A stretch of DNA of 35,955 bases from Nitrososphaerales archaeon (GCA_030038395.1 JASHOZ010000041.1:1-35955); one strand, 5' to 3'. Positions 24,973 to 32,520 are shown, counted from the first letter of the stretch. The notes: a model not told the origin generated them from the sequence alone. Translations and numbers: made by a program.

Positions 24973-25188
24973 GTGGATACGCCCCATCTTCGGAAGGCGC
25001 CCGACCGGCTCCCGAGCTGTGGGAGCTGCGAGCATTACAACAGAGCTTGGCGCCGCACAAAGTACCAGCGCCCTATGTTCAGGTTCGAGTCGTGCGACGG
25101 CTTCGCTCAGGCATCGAAGACAGCGGTCGCGGAAGGCTCAGGCTCCGATGGTGCGCCGGGCCGCGATGCGAAGGAGATTCGCCGCTGA
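24973..25188 (+). CDS. Small cysteine-containing protein (tentative)
   Basis: Possible gene of 71 residues from GTG at 24973. The core has a CxxC pair and a third cysteine about 25 residues on: SCGSCEHYN, then KYQRPMFRFESCDGF. This cysteine spacing, with aromatic residues around it, resembles small archaeal zinc or redox proteins, but I do not recognise a family. The C-terminal third is low-complexity. No clear TATA-like box or ribosome-binding site was seen. It precedes a small membrane protein gene on the same strand. Confidence 0.4.
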   Translation: MDTPHLRKAPDRLPSCGSCEHYNRAWRRTKYQRPMFRFESCDGFAQASKTAVAEGSGSDGAPGRDAKEIRR

Positions 25189-25201
25189 CGCGGCCACCAA
25201 G

Positions 25202-25211
25202 CTTTTTGTAA
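25202..25211 (+). promoter_or_regulatory. TATA-like box for the small membrane protein
   Basis: CTTTTTGTAA. The spacing is 15 bases to the GTG at 25222 and about 27 bases to the in-frame GTG at 25234, which favours the later start. Confidence 0.4.
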
Positions 25212-25221
25212 GTACGGCGAG

Positions 25222-25410
25222 GTGGTGCTCGCCGTGTACGCCTTCAAGAACCCGGTCTATCTGGTGCTCGGAGTCGTTCTGGTGCTGTTCGGCGTCATAG
25301 CGGTGGCGAAGACGTACGCACTGTTTGGGGGACTGGTGGTGATCCTAGGACTTGCAATGTCGGTCTTCGCCGCCTACCAGATTGGTCAGTCTAGTCCCGC
25401 GAAGGCCTGA
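25222..25410 (+). CDS. Small two-helix membrane protein
   Basis: Protein of 62 residues (58 if translation starts at GTG 25234, which fits the TATA-like box better). Two hydrophobic segments, PVYLVLGVVLVLFGVIAV and FGGLVVILGLAMSVFAAY, are separated by a short loop. The C-terminus is QIGQSSPAKA. No cysteines or recognisable motifs. PPK2 begins 69 bases downstream on the same strand and may share the transcript, but no functional link can be shown. Confidence 0.65.
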   Translation: MVLAVYAFKNPVYLVLGVVLVLFGVIAVAKTYALFGGLVVILGLAMSVFAAYQIGQSSPAKA

Positions 25411-25478
25411 ACGGGCGGCCCTGCAGGACACAGTCGCGGCGTGGGGAGCGGACAGTTGCCGGAAACGAATCAGAGGGA

Positions 25479-26348
25479 ATGAGGCACGGGAAAACGGCTA
25501 AAGGGCGCTCTCTTGCCGATCGGCGCATCGTGAAGGACCCGAAGTTCGAGAAGTACATCCTCCGACGTGGCGCGAAGCTGCGCCTCGATGACTGGGACCC
25601 AGACTCGAAAGCCGGATTCGACCATGGAAAGCGCGAGGGGTTCGAGGAGCTAGGGAGGCTCACGAAGAGACTTGAGGCGCAGCAGGAACTTCTCTATGCC
25701 GAGCGAGAGCACAGCCTGCTGATCGTGCTCCAGGGGATGGACGCTTCGGGCAAGGATGGGACGATAAGGCGCGTCTTCGAGGGAGTCAACCCTCAGGGAG
25801 TAGTAGTAGCCAAGTTCGGCCCGCCGACACAAGCGGAGAGCGGTCATGACTTTCTGTGGCGGGTGCATCAGAGAGCCCCCGGGAAGGGCGAGATTGTCAT
25901 ATTCAACAGAAGCCACTACGAAGGGGTACTCGTCGAAAGGGTCCACAAGCTAGTCCCAAGGACGGTCTGGAAAGCGAGGTTCCAGCAGATTAACGACTTC
26001 GAACGTCTGCTTTGCGAGTCGGGGACGAGCATCCTCAAGTTCTACCTGAACGTGAGCGCAGAGGAGCAGAGGAAGAGACTCGAAGAGCGCCTGCAGGATC
26101 CCTCGAAGAACTGGAAGTTCAGCACCAGGGACATCCCGGAGCGTGGACTGTGGAAGGACTACATGGGGGCGTACGAAGACGCGCTGAGGAACACGACCAC
26201 TGAGTACGCGCCCTGGTACATCGTGCCTTCCAACCACGCCTGGTTCCGCGACCTCGTGGTCTGCACTGTAATCGTCGAGAGGCTGGAGGGGATGCGGATG
26301 CGCTATCCGCGACTGCCGAAGGCTGACGAGTCGGTGACCGTCAAGTAG
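25479..26348 (+). CDS. ppk2: Polyphosphate kinase 2 family protein (polyphosphate:nucleotide phosphotransferase)
   Basis: PPK2 enzymes move phosphate between polyphosphate and nucleotides. The protein has 289 residues and one PPK2 domain. The Walker A loop is QGMDASGKDGT at about residues 85-95. Walker B and its extension are EIVIFNRSHYEGVLVERVH at about 138-156. The lid has DPSKNWKFSTRDIPER with basic residues for polyphosphate. The C-terminal block is YAPWYIVPSNHAWFRDLVV. The domain sequence DIPERGLWKDYMGAYEDAL resembles nucleotide-phosphorylating types, but the direction (AMP, ADP or both) cannot be decided by eye. ATG at 25479 follows AGAGGGA. It is convergent with the phosphate transporter gene, 13 bases apart. 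Confidence 0.93.
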   Translation: MRHGKTAKGRSLADRRIVKDPKFEKYILRRGAKLRLDDWDPDSKAGFDHGKREGFEELGRLTKRLEAQQELLYAEREHSLLIVLQGMDASGKDGTIRRVFEGVNPQGVVVAKFGPPTQAESGHDFLWRVHQRAPGKGEIVIFNRSHYEGVLVERVHKLVPRTVWKARFQQINDFERLLCESGTSILKFYLNVSAEEQRKRLEERLQDPSKNWKFSTRDIPERGLWKDYMGAYEDALRNTTTEYAPWYIVPSNHAWFRDLVVCTVIVERLEGMRMRYPRLPKADESVTVK

Positions 26349-26361
26349 CCGGTCTACTGGC

Positions 26362-27294
26362 CTATATCGACGCCACCAGGTAGCCGAGCAGAAGGGCCAC
26401 CACTGGCGTCACGAGCCAAGTTCCGAACGTGACGGCGGCCACCCTCCTGTTGATGACCGCGGTGCGTTGCGAGTAGGCCGCGCCAATCATCCCGCCCAGA
26501 ACGCTCTGGCCTATCGAGATGGGGACCTGCAGCTGCGTCCCTATCATCGTCGCGATGGCGGCCCCCGCGAAGACTGCGAAAACTCCCTGCGGGCTTAGCG
26601 ACAGCATCTTATCCCCTACCGTGTCGCTCACCCGGTCCCTCCCGAGGAGCGCGGCGCCGAGTCCAGCCAGTATGGCAAGCCCAGCCGCCACCTCTGTCCC
26701 CTCCGCGGCTCCCCCGCCCAACGCAGTCCCAGCTATGAGACCGACGTTGTTTGCGCCTAGGACGAACGCGACCCCCAGCGACGTCACCAGGATGGCGAGC
26801 CTGTTGAACGAGTCGACGCCCACGATGGAGAGGCCACCGACCAGCGAGGAAGTGGTCCTCCGAAGGACTAGAGCGATGAGCCCGGCGACTACAGGGGCGA
26901 TGAACCAAAAGGAGACGATCAGAATCACCTGGGTCACGTTCACGGCGAGGTGGAACGCCTCCGACCCGCCGAGGAACGCCCCGACCATTATTCCGCTGAA
27001 CGTCGCAGGGAGTTTGATCAGAGTGAGGCCGACAGTGAGGGCGATGGTCACCACGAAAGTGACTTCGAGGACGTACGCGGGACAGGAGGGCACCAGTGTT
27101 CCGTCGAAGCTCTTGAGCATCCTGGGTCCCCCCAGCAGGACTCCTGCCAGCAAGCCGGCGACTGACATGGCGACGGCGGCTCTTACTCCGTACGACCCCG
27201 ACGCCCTGATGTTCCCGATCAGCAGCGAGCTGTTGTTCCACCCGAAGATGAAAGCGAGCGCGCCTGCCAGGAATACCAGCAGGAGGTCAATCAT
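26362..27294 (-). CDS. pit: PiT-family inorganic phosphate transporter, variant
   Basis: Membrane protein of 310 residues with about ten hydrophobic segments in two repeated halves, as in PiT/Pho-4 phosphate permeases. The repeat signatures are IFGWNNSSLLIGN near residue 16 and VLGANNVGLIAG near residue 180. The classic GxNDxAN aspartates are asparagine in both. The second half has QVPISIGQSVLGGMIGAA, matching the family's P(I/V)S block. It overlaps the upstream DUF47 gene by 8 bases, the usual partnership in which the PhoU-like protein controls the transporter. The cation coupling of this variant is uncertain. Confidence 0.85.
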   Translation of the reverse strand: MIDLLLVFLAGALAFIFGWNNSSLLIGNIRASGSYGVRAAVAMSVAGLLAGVLLGGPRMLKSFDGTLVPSCPAYVLEVTFVVTIALTVGLTLIKLPATFSGIMVGAFLGGSEAFHLAVNVTQVILIVSFWFIAPVVAGLIALVLRRTTSSLVGGLSIVGVDSFNRLAILVTSLGVAFVLGANNVGLIAGTALGGGAAEGTEVAAGLAILAGLGAALLGRDRVSDTVGDKMLSLSPQGVFAVFAGAAIATMIGTQLQVPISIGQSVLGGMIGAAYSQRTAVINRRVAAVTFGTWLVTPVVALLLGYLVASI

Positions 27295-27964
27295 AGCCCT
27301 TGGCTACCAGCATCAGAACTACATCGCTGGAGTCCTCGGCGTTGTCAGCGATGTCGTCGGCCACGAAGAGGAAGTCCCGCATCTGGATGACCGTCACAGG
27401 GTCAGGCCTCTGGTTCGACTGGAACAGCTGCTTCATGAGTCTGTCCTTTGACGCGTCGGCCTTCTCTTCCCACTCTTCAATCACGGGGATGCGCGATAGC
27501 AGCGCCTTCTTCCCCAGGTCGAACGCTGCGATGAGGTCCCCCAGGGCGCTAACGGCCCCCGTCAGGTCTGAGACGAACAGCGCCATCTCATCCGAAGCGA
27601 GTAGCGTGTGTGCGAAGCTGTCGAGGTCTTCTTCGGACTCGAGAAACCTAGAAGCGTCTTTCGCGCTGTCGGCAATGTTGTCCATCTCTTCGAGGAGGTT
27701 GAGTATGTCCTCTCTTATCCCGCCGAAGAATGCCCCCTCAGCTATCTCCATGCTCAGGGCGCGGTGCGCATCGTCCGCGTTGCTCTCCCCCTCGAGCACA
27801 AGCTGGAAGAGGCGCTTCGCCTCTGCAGACTCCCCCTTCGCGATGGCCTGAACCAGGCTGGAGAAGCTTGCCACCGTCCCCTGCACGATTTGAAAGTAAG
27901 CTCTCAGATCGTGTACCACCTTGCTCTCCTTTCGGCGCATCGTCGAAATCGAACCCAGCTTCAT
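27287..27964 (-). CDS. DUF47 family PhoU-like regulator
   Basis: All-helical protein of 225 residues of the DUF47/PhoU-like family that accompanies PiT transporters. The pattern is a set of amphipathic helices with conserved acidic clusters: LVLEGESNADDAHRALSMEIAEG, DILNLLEEMDNIADSAKDASRFLE and FVADDIADNAEDSSDVVLML. Repeated E/D-xxxD motifs of this kind bind metal clusters in PhoU proteins. ATG at 27964 is preceded by an inverted repeat and a TATA-like box. It is first in a two-gene unit with the transporter and probably gates phosphate uptake in response to cell phosphate. Confidence 0.9.
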   Translation of the reverse strand: MKLGSISTMRRKESKVVHDLRAYFQIVQGTVASFSSLVQAIAKGESAEAKRLFQLVLEGESNADDAHRALSMEIAEGAFFGGIREDILNLLEEMDNIADSAKDASRFLESEEDLDSFAHTLLASDEMALFVSDLTGAVSALGDLIAAFDLGKKALLSRIPVIEEWEEKADASKDRLMKQLFQSNQRPDPVTVIQMRDFLFVADDIADNAEDSSDVVLMLVAKGYD

Positions 27965-27967
27965 GCA

Positions 27968-27986
27968 GCAGGGCGAACGACCCTGC
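27968..27986. repeat. Inverted repeat before the DUF47-PiT unit
   Basis: GCAGGG, seven bases, CCCTGC, a perfect six-base arm. It lies between the TATA-like box and the ATG and starts four bases from the ATG. It could be an operator over the transcription start or a hairpin that covers the start codon. Confidence 0.45.
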
Positions 27987-27991
27987 TTGCC

Positions 27992-28000
27992 TAGATAACG
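27992..28000 (-). promoter_or_regulatory. TATA-like box for the DUF47-PiT unit
   Basis: Minus strand CGTTATCTA, centred about 32 bases before the ATG at 27964. The 200 bases between it and the CHAD stop hold no gene I can support. Confidence 0.45.
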
Positions 28001-28214
28001 CTAGCGCCGCGCTCGTTCAAGGGGCTGCGTGACGCATACCCCATCCGCAACCCACTTTGTCGGCTCTTTGCTCGACCGGAGGGGCGTGGCATGCGGATCC
28101 ACTGGCGGCTCGGCCTCCGGTCATCCCGGGGCGGCAGGTAGAGACCCCTATCCGACCGAGCGAGCTCGACGAGAAGATGCGCGGAGCGCAGGCTGTCCAG
28201 CTTCCTCTGCAATC

Positions 28215-29021
28215 TCACCGGAGTTGCCGCAGGCAAAGGGACAGCCGCTCGCCTCCGGACTCGGCGCCCTTCGCGAAGAATGCCGCGTACTTTCTGCGGC
28301 GCGAGTCCGCGACGGCAGAGGAGAGTTGTGAATTCCCGGCTGCTCTCATTAGCGCGTGCAGAGTCAGGTCGTCGTCCCTTATTGCGCCCAGTTTGCTCCT
28401 TGCCTCTTCAAGTACAGCCTTCGCCTCGTCGACCTCCTCGCTGGGGACAGCGAAGTCGAGCAGGTATCGTATCTCCCTGCACTCCTTCCTGAGGGAGTGC
28501 AGGTCGGACTGTCTCCTCTGGTCGCTCCCGGCGATGTCGTACGACCTCAACGCTTCTACGGCCTTGGCCTCTATGAGCCTGAGGAGCCTCGCTCGGAGCC
28601 GTCTTTTGGTCCCCGGTTCCGGCTTCGGAAGGTCACCGAGGTTAGACCTTCGCGCGCTGCGGAGCATTTCGGACAGCAGCAGGACCCTCCCTTTGTGGAG
28701 TTCGCGCGCGACGCCCTCCGCAGAGCGCAGTCTATCGTCGCTCGCGAGAGTGTGGACTATAGTGTCGATGTCGCGTATGTCGGCGCACGATTTGTAGAAG
28801 AGTTTGACGCGCCGCAGGGCCTTCCGCGTCTCCGCATCGGTCCTGAATCTCTTGGGCGTCAGGGAGACGGCGGTGAGGAGCTTGTGTATGGAGGTCCTGG
28901 CTTCGTGGACCGCCTTCGGAGTGGCGCCCTCCATGCATGACTTTGCGGCCCTTTCGACCCTCCTCTTCGAGTAGCCCAGCGCCTCTCGCACGTCCGAAGG
29001 ATCGACGGCTTCGATCTTCAA
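28215..29021 (-). CDS. CHAD domain protein (polyphosphate-binding)
   Basis: Helical protein of 268 residues made of one CHAD domain, a fold known to bind inorganic polyphosphate through a basic channel. The signature histidine motif near the N-terminus is AVHEARTSIHKLL, with H39, R42, H46 and K47. The second half repeats it as LHSLRKECREIRYLLDF. Basic residues are frequent throughout (RRVKLF, TKRRLRARLLRL). The start is TTG at 29021, overlapping the stop of the upstream kinase gene by four bases (TTGA). It is the last gene of the SixA-Ppx-kinase-kinase-CHAD operon, which makes a polyphosphate role very likely. Confidence 0.9.
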   Translation of the reverse strand: MKIEAVDPSDVREALGYSKRRVERAAKSCMEGATPKAVHEARTSIHKLLTAVSLTPKRFRTDAETRKALRRVKLFYKSCADIRDIDTIVHTLASDDRLRSAEGVARELHKGRVLLLSEMLRSARRSNLGDLPKPEPGTKRRLRARLLRLIEAKAVEALRSYDIAGSDQRRQSDLHSLRKECREIRYLLDFAVPSEEVDEAKAVLEEARSKLGAIRDDDLTLHALMRAAGNSQLSSAVADSRRRKYAAFFAKGAESGGERLSLCLRQLR

Positions 29022-29743
29022 GCTGACTGCGCCGCGAGGAACCGAAGGATCCTCGTTTCAAGCTCCTTCTCGACCGCCAGTGTCTGTCTCTCCCCGTCTA
29101 CCGGAATCATCTCGTAGCGCCTCTCCATCGACCTGAACTGCCTGGCTATGAGGCTCTGATATCTTATGAAAGAGGCGTACATCTCTTCGGAGAAGCCCAT
29201 GTCCATTCCCGCCTCGTAGAAGTCCAACGTGCTCTGTCGCTGGAAGACCCTGTGGACGAGCTCCGCGGGCGAGACCTCGAGCGAGAAGATGAGGTCCGGC
29301 ACGACAGCGAAACCGAACAGGTCGTGGCACCACCTTCTGTCCATCCCCCTGACGACGTCGCGCGCCATCAAAGTGTAGATGTACCTGTCAGCTAGCACGA
29401 CGTACCCTGACTTGAGGGCCGGAATTATCTTGTTCTCCAGCTGGTCGGCGAAGTCGGCGGCGTAGAACAGGCTGAGGGTCCTCTTTCCGGTCCCCAGGCT
29501 CCGTTTCGCGTTGATTATCCCCTGGCTGATTAGCTCCGACCTCTTCAGTCCCGTGTTGATGACGGCGTGCCCTTCGGCTTCCAGCTTCTCCGTCAGCATC
29601 GCTATCTGTGTGGAACGTCCCGACGCGTCGGGCCCCTCGATGACTATCAGCCTTCCTCTTACTTCTGGCTCTCCCAGGTAGGGGAGGCCATGCCCGTAGA
29701 ACCGCATGGGCCTCGCGACGCTGTGCGGACCCTCGGACTTCAA
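29018..29743 (-). CDS. Thymidylate-kinase-like P-loop protein A (variant Walker A)
   Basis: P-loop protein of 241 residues similar to thymidylate kinases. An N-terminal extension (FYGHGLPYLGEPEVRG) precedes the core. The Walker A loop reads EGPDASGRSTQ at about 36-46, with arginine at position 43 where kinases have lysine. The DRY motif at 119-121 (LADRYIYTLMARD) matches the substrate-binding DR(Y/H) of dTMP kinases. The segment FYEAGMDMGFSEEMY lies where the lid and following helix should be. It overlaps both neighbours by four bases with TTGA junctions and follows a paralogue with a normal Walker A. Its place between Ppx/GppA and CHAD suggests a polyphosphate-linked role; a plain dTMP kinase is less likely. 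Confidence 0.8.
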   Translation of the reverse strand: MKSEGPHSVARPMRFYGHGLPYLGEPEVRGRLIVIEGPDASGRSTQIAMLTEKLEAEGHAVINTGLKRSELISQGIINAKRSLGTGKRTLSLFYAADFADQLENKIIPALKSGYVVLADRYIYTLMARDVVRGMDRRWCHDLFGFAVVPDLIFSLEVSPAELVHRVFQRQSTLDFYEAGMDMGFSEEMYASFIRYQSLIARQFRSMERRYEMIPVDGERQTLAVEKELETRILRFLAAQSA

Positions 29744-30441
29744 GCTCTGACTCCCACGGGGAGGCTAATGCTCCGCTCTTTCGGAATCAGTCGCGTCGCT
29801 ATCTCCCTCACCTTATGCTGCTGCTCCTCTATGGGGAGCGTCCCGTCGACTACCACGAGGCCGTCAGACTTCACCATGGAGTCGTACTTCTTGATTATCC
29901 TGCTCTGGAATATCCTGTAGCTTTCGTAGATGTCGTTGCTCAGGTCAAGATCCATCCCGGCTTCATAGTACTTCAGCTTGGGCCGCCCTGAAAGGATGCG
30001 GTCGACAGCGACATCGACAGGTACACGAAAGTAGAACACGATGTCCGGCCTTCGGGCGAAGCTGTAGAGCCTCCGCACCCACCCGGGGTGACATCCGCGC
30101 ACGCCGTCCCGGGCGTATGCCGTGTACACGTAGCGGTCGGCCAGCACCCAGTAGCCTGCATGAAGGAGCGGGAGGATGTTCCGTTCGTACCTGTCCGCGA
30201 AGTCCGTCGCGTGGAGAAGCGAGAAGGTCGTAGGGGTGAGCGTCCCCTTCTTCTTTCCCTTCGAGGTTATCTCCTTGACGACCTCGGACGAGTTCCACTC
30301 TGTCTTGAAGACTCTGAGGTCCGCGTGCCTCAGCCACTGCTCAAGCAGGTGCATCTGGGTGGACTTCCCGGACCCGTCAATCCCTTCGACGGCGATTAGC
30401 CTCCCGAAGTCCGACCGATAGGTGTCCCTGGCGCCCTTCAC
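29740..30441 (-). CDS. Thymidylate-kinase-like P-loop kinase B
   Basis: Paralogue of the next gene, 233 residues. Walker A is intact: EGIDGSGKSTQ at about 19-29 with K26. The DRY motif is at 102-104 (LADRYVYTAYARDGVRG). The region KLKYYEAGMDLDLSNDIYESY is shared with the paralogue (YEAGMD). The YEAGMD block and the ARDxVRG sequence after DRY are not what I recall from housekeeping dTMP kinases, so the pair may form its own family. The start is GTG at 30441, overlapping the Ppx stop (GTGA), and the stop overlaps the next start (TTGA). Annotation as dTMP kinase would be natural, but context favours polyphosphate or nucleotide-polyphosphate phosphotransfer. Confidence 0.82.
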   Translation of the reverse strand: MKGARDTYRSDFGRLIAVEGIDGSGKSTQMHLLEQWLRHADLRVFKTEWNSSEVVKEITSKGKKKGTLTPTTFSLLHATDFADRYERNILPLLHAGYWVLADRYVYTAYARDGVRGCHPGWVRRLYSFARRPDIVFYFRVPVDVAVDRILSGRPKLKYYEAGMDLDLSNDIYESYRIFQSRIIKKYDSMVKSDGLVVVDGTLPIEEQQHKVREIATRLIPKERSISLPVGVRA

Positions 30442-31946
30442 TGCTGCGCCCTCCCCTCCGCGACGATGGCTCCCCTGTCGGCCGGGAAGACAAGGTTCAG
30501 CCGCAGTCCCAGCGCCTCGCTCACTGCCTCTCCCTGGTGGGACAAAAGCGAGACGGGGAGCTTCCCCCTGCCTTCGGTCATTCTGAGCGTCAGGTCGACC
30601 CCCTGCTTGTACGCCTTGAGGCCCGCCGAGGACCGGCTGAGGGTCTCGATGAACGAATACAGGGCTGCCAGGCGCCTCACGTCGTCCTTGTCGCGCCTGC
30701 CGAGTAACCTGCCGTACTGGCTCACCATGAGTTCGGCTATTCGGTCGTTCCTGGCGGTCACTGCTATCGCAGCTATCATCAGCTGGTCGTGCTTGCTCAC
30801 AGGACTCTCCTCTTCCAGAATCGAATAGAACAGCCCTCGCAGGTTTACCGAAGGCTGCGCCCCGGCCACGAGTTTCATCGCCTCCGCGAGCAGGCCGGAC
30901 TCCCTCCTGTCGACGAGCTTGGCTCGCTCAAGGACCAGCGGGTACCCCTCTGCGAGGTGACGCGACTCCGCGGATGCCTCGCGCATGAAGCGCTCCACGT
31001 CGCTCGCTGCGACCGAGCCCCGGTGGAAGGACCTGCCGTCGGCTAGGTACATCAGGAGAGCCCCTTCCCTCACTCCCCTGGCGCTCACGGTCAGCTCATC
31101 TATCCCAAGCGACTTCATCAGCATCTTGACTACGAGGGTCCCAGCGACAATCGTCTCTGCCCGGTTACCTATCTCTCTCTCGCTTCCAAGTTCCTTCCGC
31201 GTCATCTCCAGCAGAGACTTGCTCATGGCGTTCACTGATGAGTATGGCAGGGTGTAGGCCTGGATCTTCGTGAACGGATATGGACTGAACTCCTGGTCGC
31301 GCCTGGCAATGGCTCTCACGGTCCCTCCCACGCCGACCAGCCGCGTCCTGCGCGACACCTGGAGGTCCTCGCCCCTTGGGAGCTCGGTGAGAATCCTCCT
31401 CTTCATCTTCCTCGCCTCGCGCTTCGAGAAGGTACCCTCGCCGTCGCCGTGCAGGAAGGAGAGGCGGAGCGCCCCGAGAGGGAGGGAAAGTACCCTTCGG
31501 ACCTTGGAATCCGACGACCTGACGAGTTCCAGGCTCCCGCCTCCAAGGTCGAAGAACACGACGTCAGATGATGGCGCCAGGCTCATGGCGCCGGCGTAGG
31601 AGTACAGCGCCTCGTCGTTCGCCGACAGGATCCTGAACGCGAGCCTCGTCTCGTCGATCACGTATTTCATGAACTGCGCCCCGTTCGCCGCCTCCCTTAC
31701 CGCGCTGGTCGCTATCGGCACGAGCCGCTCGACCGACTCCATGGCGGCTATTTCGCTGAGCACCTTGAGGTAGTCGACCGTCCGCTGCATCTGAGCGTCC
31801 CCGAGGAAGCCTGTCTCGTCCAGACCTTCCCCCAGCCTGGCCCTGAAGGCGTCCTGCCTGTACGGCCTGAAGCCTCCCCGGTGGTCGATGTTGTAGCACA
31901 CCATCTTCACGGAGTTGAAACCGAGGTCGATCACCGCCGCCTTCAT
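30438..31946 (-). CDS. ppx: Exopolyphosphatase / pppGpp phosphohydrolase family protein (Ppx/GppA)
   Basis: ASKHA-fold phosphatase of about 502 residues that removes terminal phosphate from polyphosphate or acts on pppGpp. Phosphate-1 loop: AAVIDLGFNSVKMV. Phosphate-2 loop: VVFFDLGGGSLELV. The block LVGVGGTVRAIAR is typical of the second domain. The C-terminal third is helical and HD-like, as in long Ppx proteins. ATG at 31946 (MKAAVIDLGFNS) matches the family N-terminus. A frame from 32024 would add 26 residues without family sequence and overlap SixA by 49 bases. It is the second gene in the operon, followed by the kinase pair through a GTGA overlap. Confidence 0.9.
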   Translation of the reverse strand: MKAAVIDLGFNSVKMVCYNIDHRGGFRPYRQDAFRARLGEGLDETGFLGDAQMQRTVDYLKVLSEIAAMESVERLVPIATSAVREAANGAQFMKYVIDETRLAFRILSANDEALYSYAGAMSLAPSSDVVFFDLGGGSLELVRSSDSKVRRVLSLPLGALRLSFLHGDGEGTFSKREARKMKRRILTELPRGEDLQVSRRTRLVGVGGTVRAIARRDQEFSPYPFTKIQAYTLPYSSVNAMSKSLLEMTRKELGSEREIGNRAETIVAGTLVVKMLMKSLGIDELTVSARGVREGALLMYLADGRSFHRGSVAASDVERFMREASAESRHLAEGYPLVLERAKLVDRRESGLLAEAMKLVAGAQPSVNLRGLFYSILEEESPVSKHDQLMIAAIAVTARNDRIAELMVSQYGRLLGRRDKDDVRRLAALYSFIETLSRSSAGLKAYKQGVDLTLRMTEGRGKLPVSLLSHQGEAVSEALGLRLNLVFPADRGAIVAEGRAQQ

Positions 31947-31975
31947 GTGGACCGATCCGTTCCTGCTTGTGATGT

Positions 31976-32476
31976 CTACTCCCTCTGTGAGATGCGTCTG
32001 ATGACTCTGGGACTCAGGAGCCACCTGAGCTCTCCCTTCGCCGCGGGGGAGAACGTTGTGATCTGGAGCCGGATAAGACCACCCTTCTTCAGGACCAGCG
32101 TCCCTGGCGTGCAGCCGATCAATTCCGACACCAACGCCGTCAGGTACGGTTCGTGACCGACAACAAGCACGCTCGAGCCGTGGCCTATCTTGGCAAGCTT
32201 GGCGAGCATCGCATCCTTCTCCCCTTCGGGCATCAGCTCTTCCCAGACCTGCAGCTTCAGTTTCTTCTGGAGGGCGACGGCACGGTCAGCCGTCTCCTTG
32301 GCTCGAGGCAGTGGGCTGGTCGCGACCGCGTCAAACCTCACGCCCAAGCGTTCGAAGAACCCTGCGATGTCTTCAGCCTGTTTCCTCCCTTCTACCGTGA
32401 GCGACCGCTCTACGTCCTTGCGGGCGCTCGACAGAGACTTGCCCGCCTCCCCGTGCCTTGCGATGTAGAGGTCCAC
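31976..32476 (-). CDS. SixA-like histidine phosphatase
   Basis: Branch of the phosphoglycerate mutase-like histidine phosphatases, 166 residues. The RHG motif is at residues 7-9 (YIARHGEAG), with His8 as the phospho-acceptor. The second conserved arginine is in TSPLPRAKETA, and the second histidine in VVGHEPYLT. SixA removes phosphate from histidine in signalling proteins of bacteria. Homologues near ppx and CHAD genes occur in other organisms, as I recall, and their substrate there is unknown. It opens the polyphosphate operon; a TATA-like box lies about 40 bases before the ATG. Confidence 0.9.
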   Translation of the reverse strand: MDLYIARHGEAGKSLSSARKDVERSLTVEGRKQAEDIAGFFERLGVRFDAVATSPLPRAKETADRAVALQKKLKLQVWEELMPEGEKDAMLAKLAKIGHGSSVLVVGHEPYLTALVSELIGCTPGTLVLKKGGLIRLQITTFSPAAKGELRWLLSPRVIRRISQRE

Positions 32477-32511
32477 CTAGCGGCCGGCTCCGAAAGGCGA
32501 GAGCCCGAACC

Positions 32512-32520
32512 CGATTTAAC
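32512..32520 (-). promoter_or_regulatory. TATA-like box for the SixA-Ppx-kinase-CHAD operon
   Basis: Minus strand GTTAAATCG, about 40 bases before the ATG at 32476. It appears to be the only promoter for the five overlapping genes. Confidence 0.45.

Noticed and set aside
25080-25100. GGTTCGAGTC resembling a tRNA T-loop
   Set aside because: The flanking bases do not pair as a T-stem, and no acceptor or anticodon stem could be found around it.
26519-27451. 310-residue open frame opposite the phosphate transporter
   Set aside because: It is the antisense shadow of PiT and DUF47. It is Pro/Thr/Ser-rich with no family motif, and GC-rich DNA leaves such frames open.
28001-28214. Possible small gene or RNA between CHAD and the DUF47 promoter
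   Set aside because: Frames here are shadows or lack starts and motifs, and I found no tRNA-like fold or strong hairpin.
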